NCBI GenBank assembly: GCA_018369555.1
Contig: JAGZCC010000023.1
Coordinates: 1-31,199, forward strand
Length of the DNA stretch: 31,199 nucleotides
From: Thomasclavelia spiroformis
GTDB taxonomy: Bacteria; Bacillota_I; Bacilli_A; Erysipelotrichales; Coprobacillaceae
Direction: 5' to 3'
Of this stretch, positions 31,102 through 31,199 are shown piece by piece (the stretch's first letter is position 1; each line of letters begins with the position of its first letter). Both the position numbers and the translations under genes were made by a program. The notes beneath the pieces are model-generated. The model had not been told where the DNA came from and did not search any database. It saw nothing but the letters and a program-made list of their open reading frames with translations.

Positions 31102-31199
31102 ATGAAAGTGAAAATTAATTTTCATGAAGGCGAAAGTATAGAGTACGAAGTAGAAAGAATTGATATTAGTTATGATTATAGATATGTATTTATAACAAC
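31102..31199 (+). CDS. start of a further small phage gene (partial)
   Basis: ATG at 31102 with AAAGGAG just upstream. The visible 32 codons read MKVKINFHEGESIEYEVERI and continue open to the window end. It is cut by the window; no family is recognised. Confidence 0.55.
   Translation, partial: MKVKINFHEGESIEYEVERIDISYDYRYVFIT

Larger units (their letters stand above)
23317..31199. mobile_element. prophage-like element inserted in cotJC (left part; right end outside window)
   Basis: From the cotJC junction to the window end all genes are of accessory type: large serine recombinase at the edge, LytTR regulator, CI-like repressor with a divergent promoter region, a Tad2-like protein, antirepressor, replication protein with iterons, tyrosine recombinase and many short genes in tight plus-strand order. 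This is a temperate phage early region. Structural, packaging and lysis genes have not yet appeared, so a plasmid-like or ICE-like element is not excluded. Codon use has more AGA, GAC and GCG than the chromosome part. Confidence 0.85.

Overview
The window comes from a low-GC, spore-forming member of the Firmicutes. It is very AT-rich and carries cotJ spore-coat genes, tRNA-Trp with an encoded CCA, a CpsB/C/D-type polysaccharide system and SigA-type promoters. The gene content and the style of the proteins suggest the Erysipelotrichales / Coprobacillaceae (Thomasclavelia or Coprobacillus-like), but this assignment is inference from gene content and no species can be fixed by eye.

Layout. (1) 1-5157: a tight aromatic amino-acid operon, DAHP synthase (3' end only)-aroB-aroA-aroC-pheA-aroK, closed by a clear terminator. 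It supplies chorismate and then phenylpyruvate; aroD/aroQ, aroE and tyrA are not in the window. (2) 5158-9500: a gene-poor stretch with a decayed open frame, then a HAD phosphatase, a glycerate kinase coupled to an EFR1-type flavodoxin/ferredoxin protein, yaaA, and rpsO with its own promoter and structured leader. (3) 9521-14949, minus strand: two surface-related blocks. A CpsC-CpsB-CpsD tyrosine phospho-relay with an SGNH-type membrane-anchored protein is read from a good promoter at 14921-14949, followed by a sortase module (secreted substrate, sortase, four-helix membrane protein). (4) 15109-18309: a divergent 631-residue membrane-bound sugar-nucleotide dehydratase and an RlmD/RumA-type RNA methyltransferase. 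(5) 18328-21846: a zone of gene decay, holding a carboxymuconolactone-decarboxylase-family pseudogene and an ABC ATPase-permease pseudogene with four lesions. (6) 21868-22587: a sugar O-acetyltransferase and tRNA-Trp.

(7) 22748-31199: the most interesting part. The cotJA-cotJB-cotJC spore-coat operon is intact up to codon 66 of cotJC, where the reading frame stops matching the family and ends two codons later. Directly beyond this point lies a large serine recombinase gene facing the junction, followed by a phage-like early region: an orphan LytTR response regulator, a CI-like repressor with a divergent promoter/operator region, a Tad2-like small protein, an ORF6N/ORF6C antirepressor, a replication protein whose gene carries iterons, a tyrosine recombinase and several small genes. 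The right end is outside the window. The arrangement (serine recombinase next to an interrupted sporulation gene) is that of the sporulation intervening elements such as skin in sigK. I propose that this is a cotJC-interrupting prophage-like element that could be excised in the mother cell to rebuild the gene. The break in cotJC and the gene order are visible in the sequence; regulated excision is inference.
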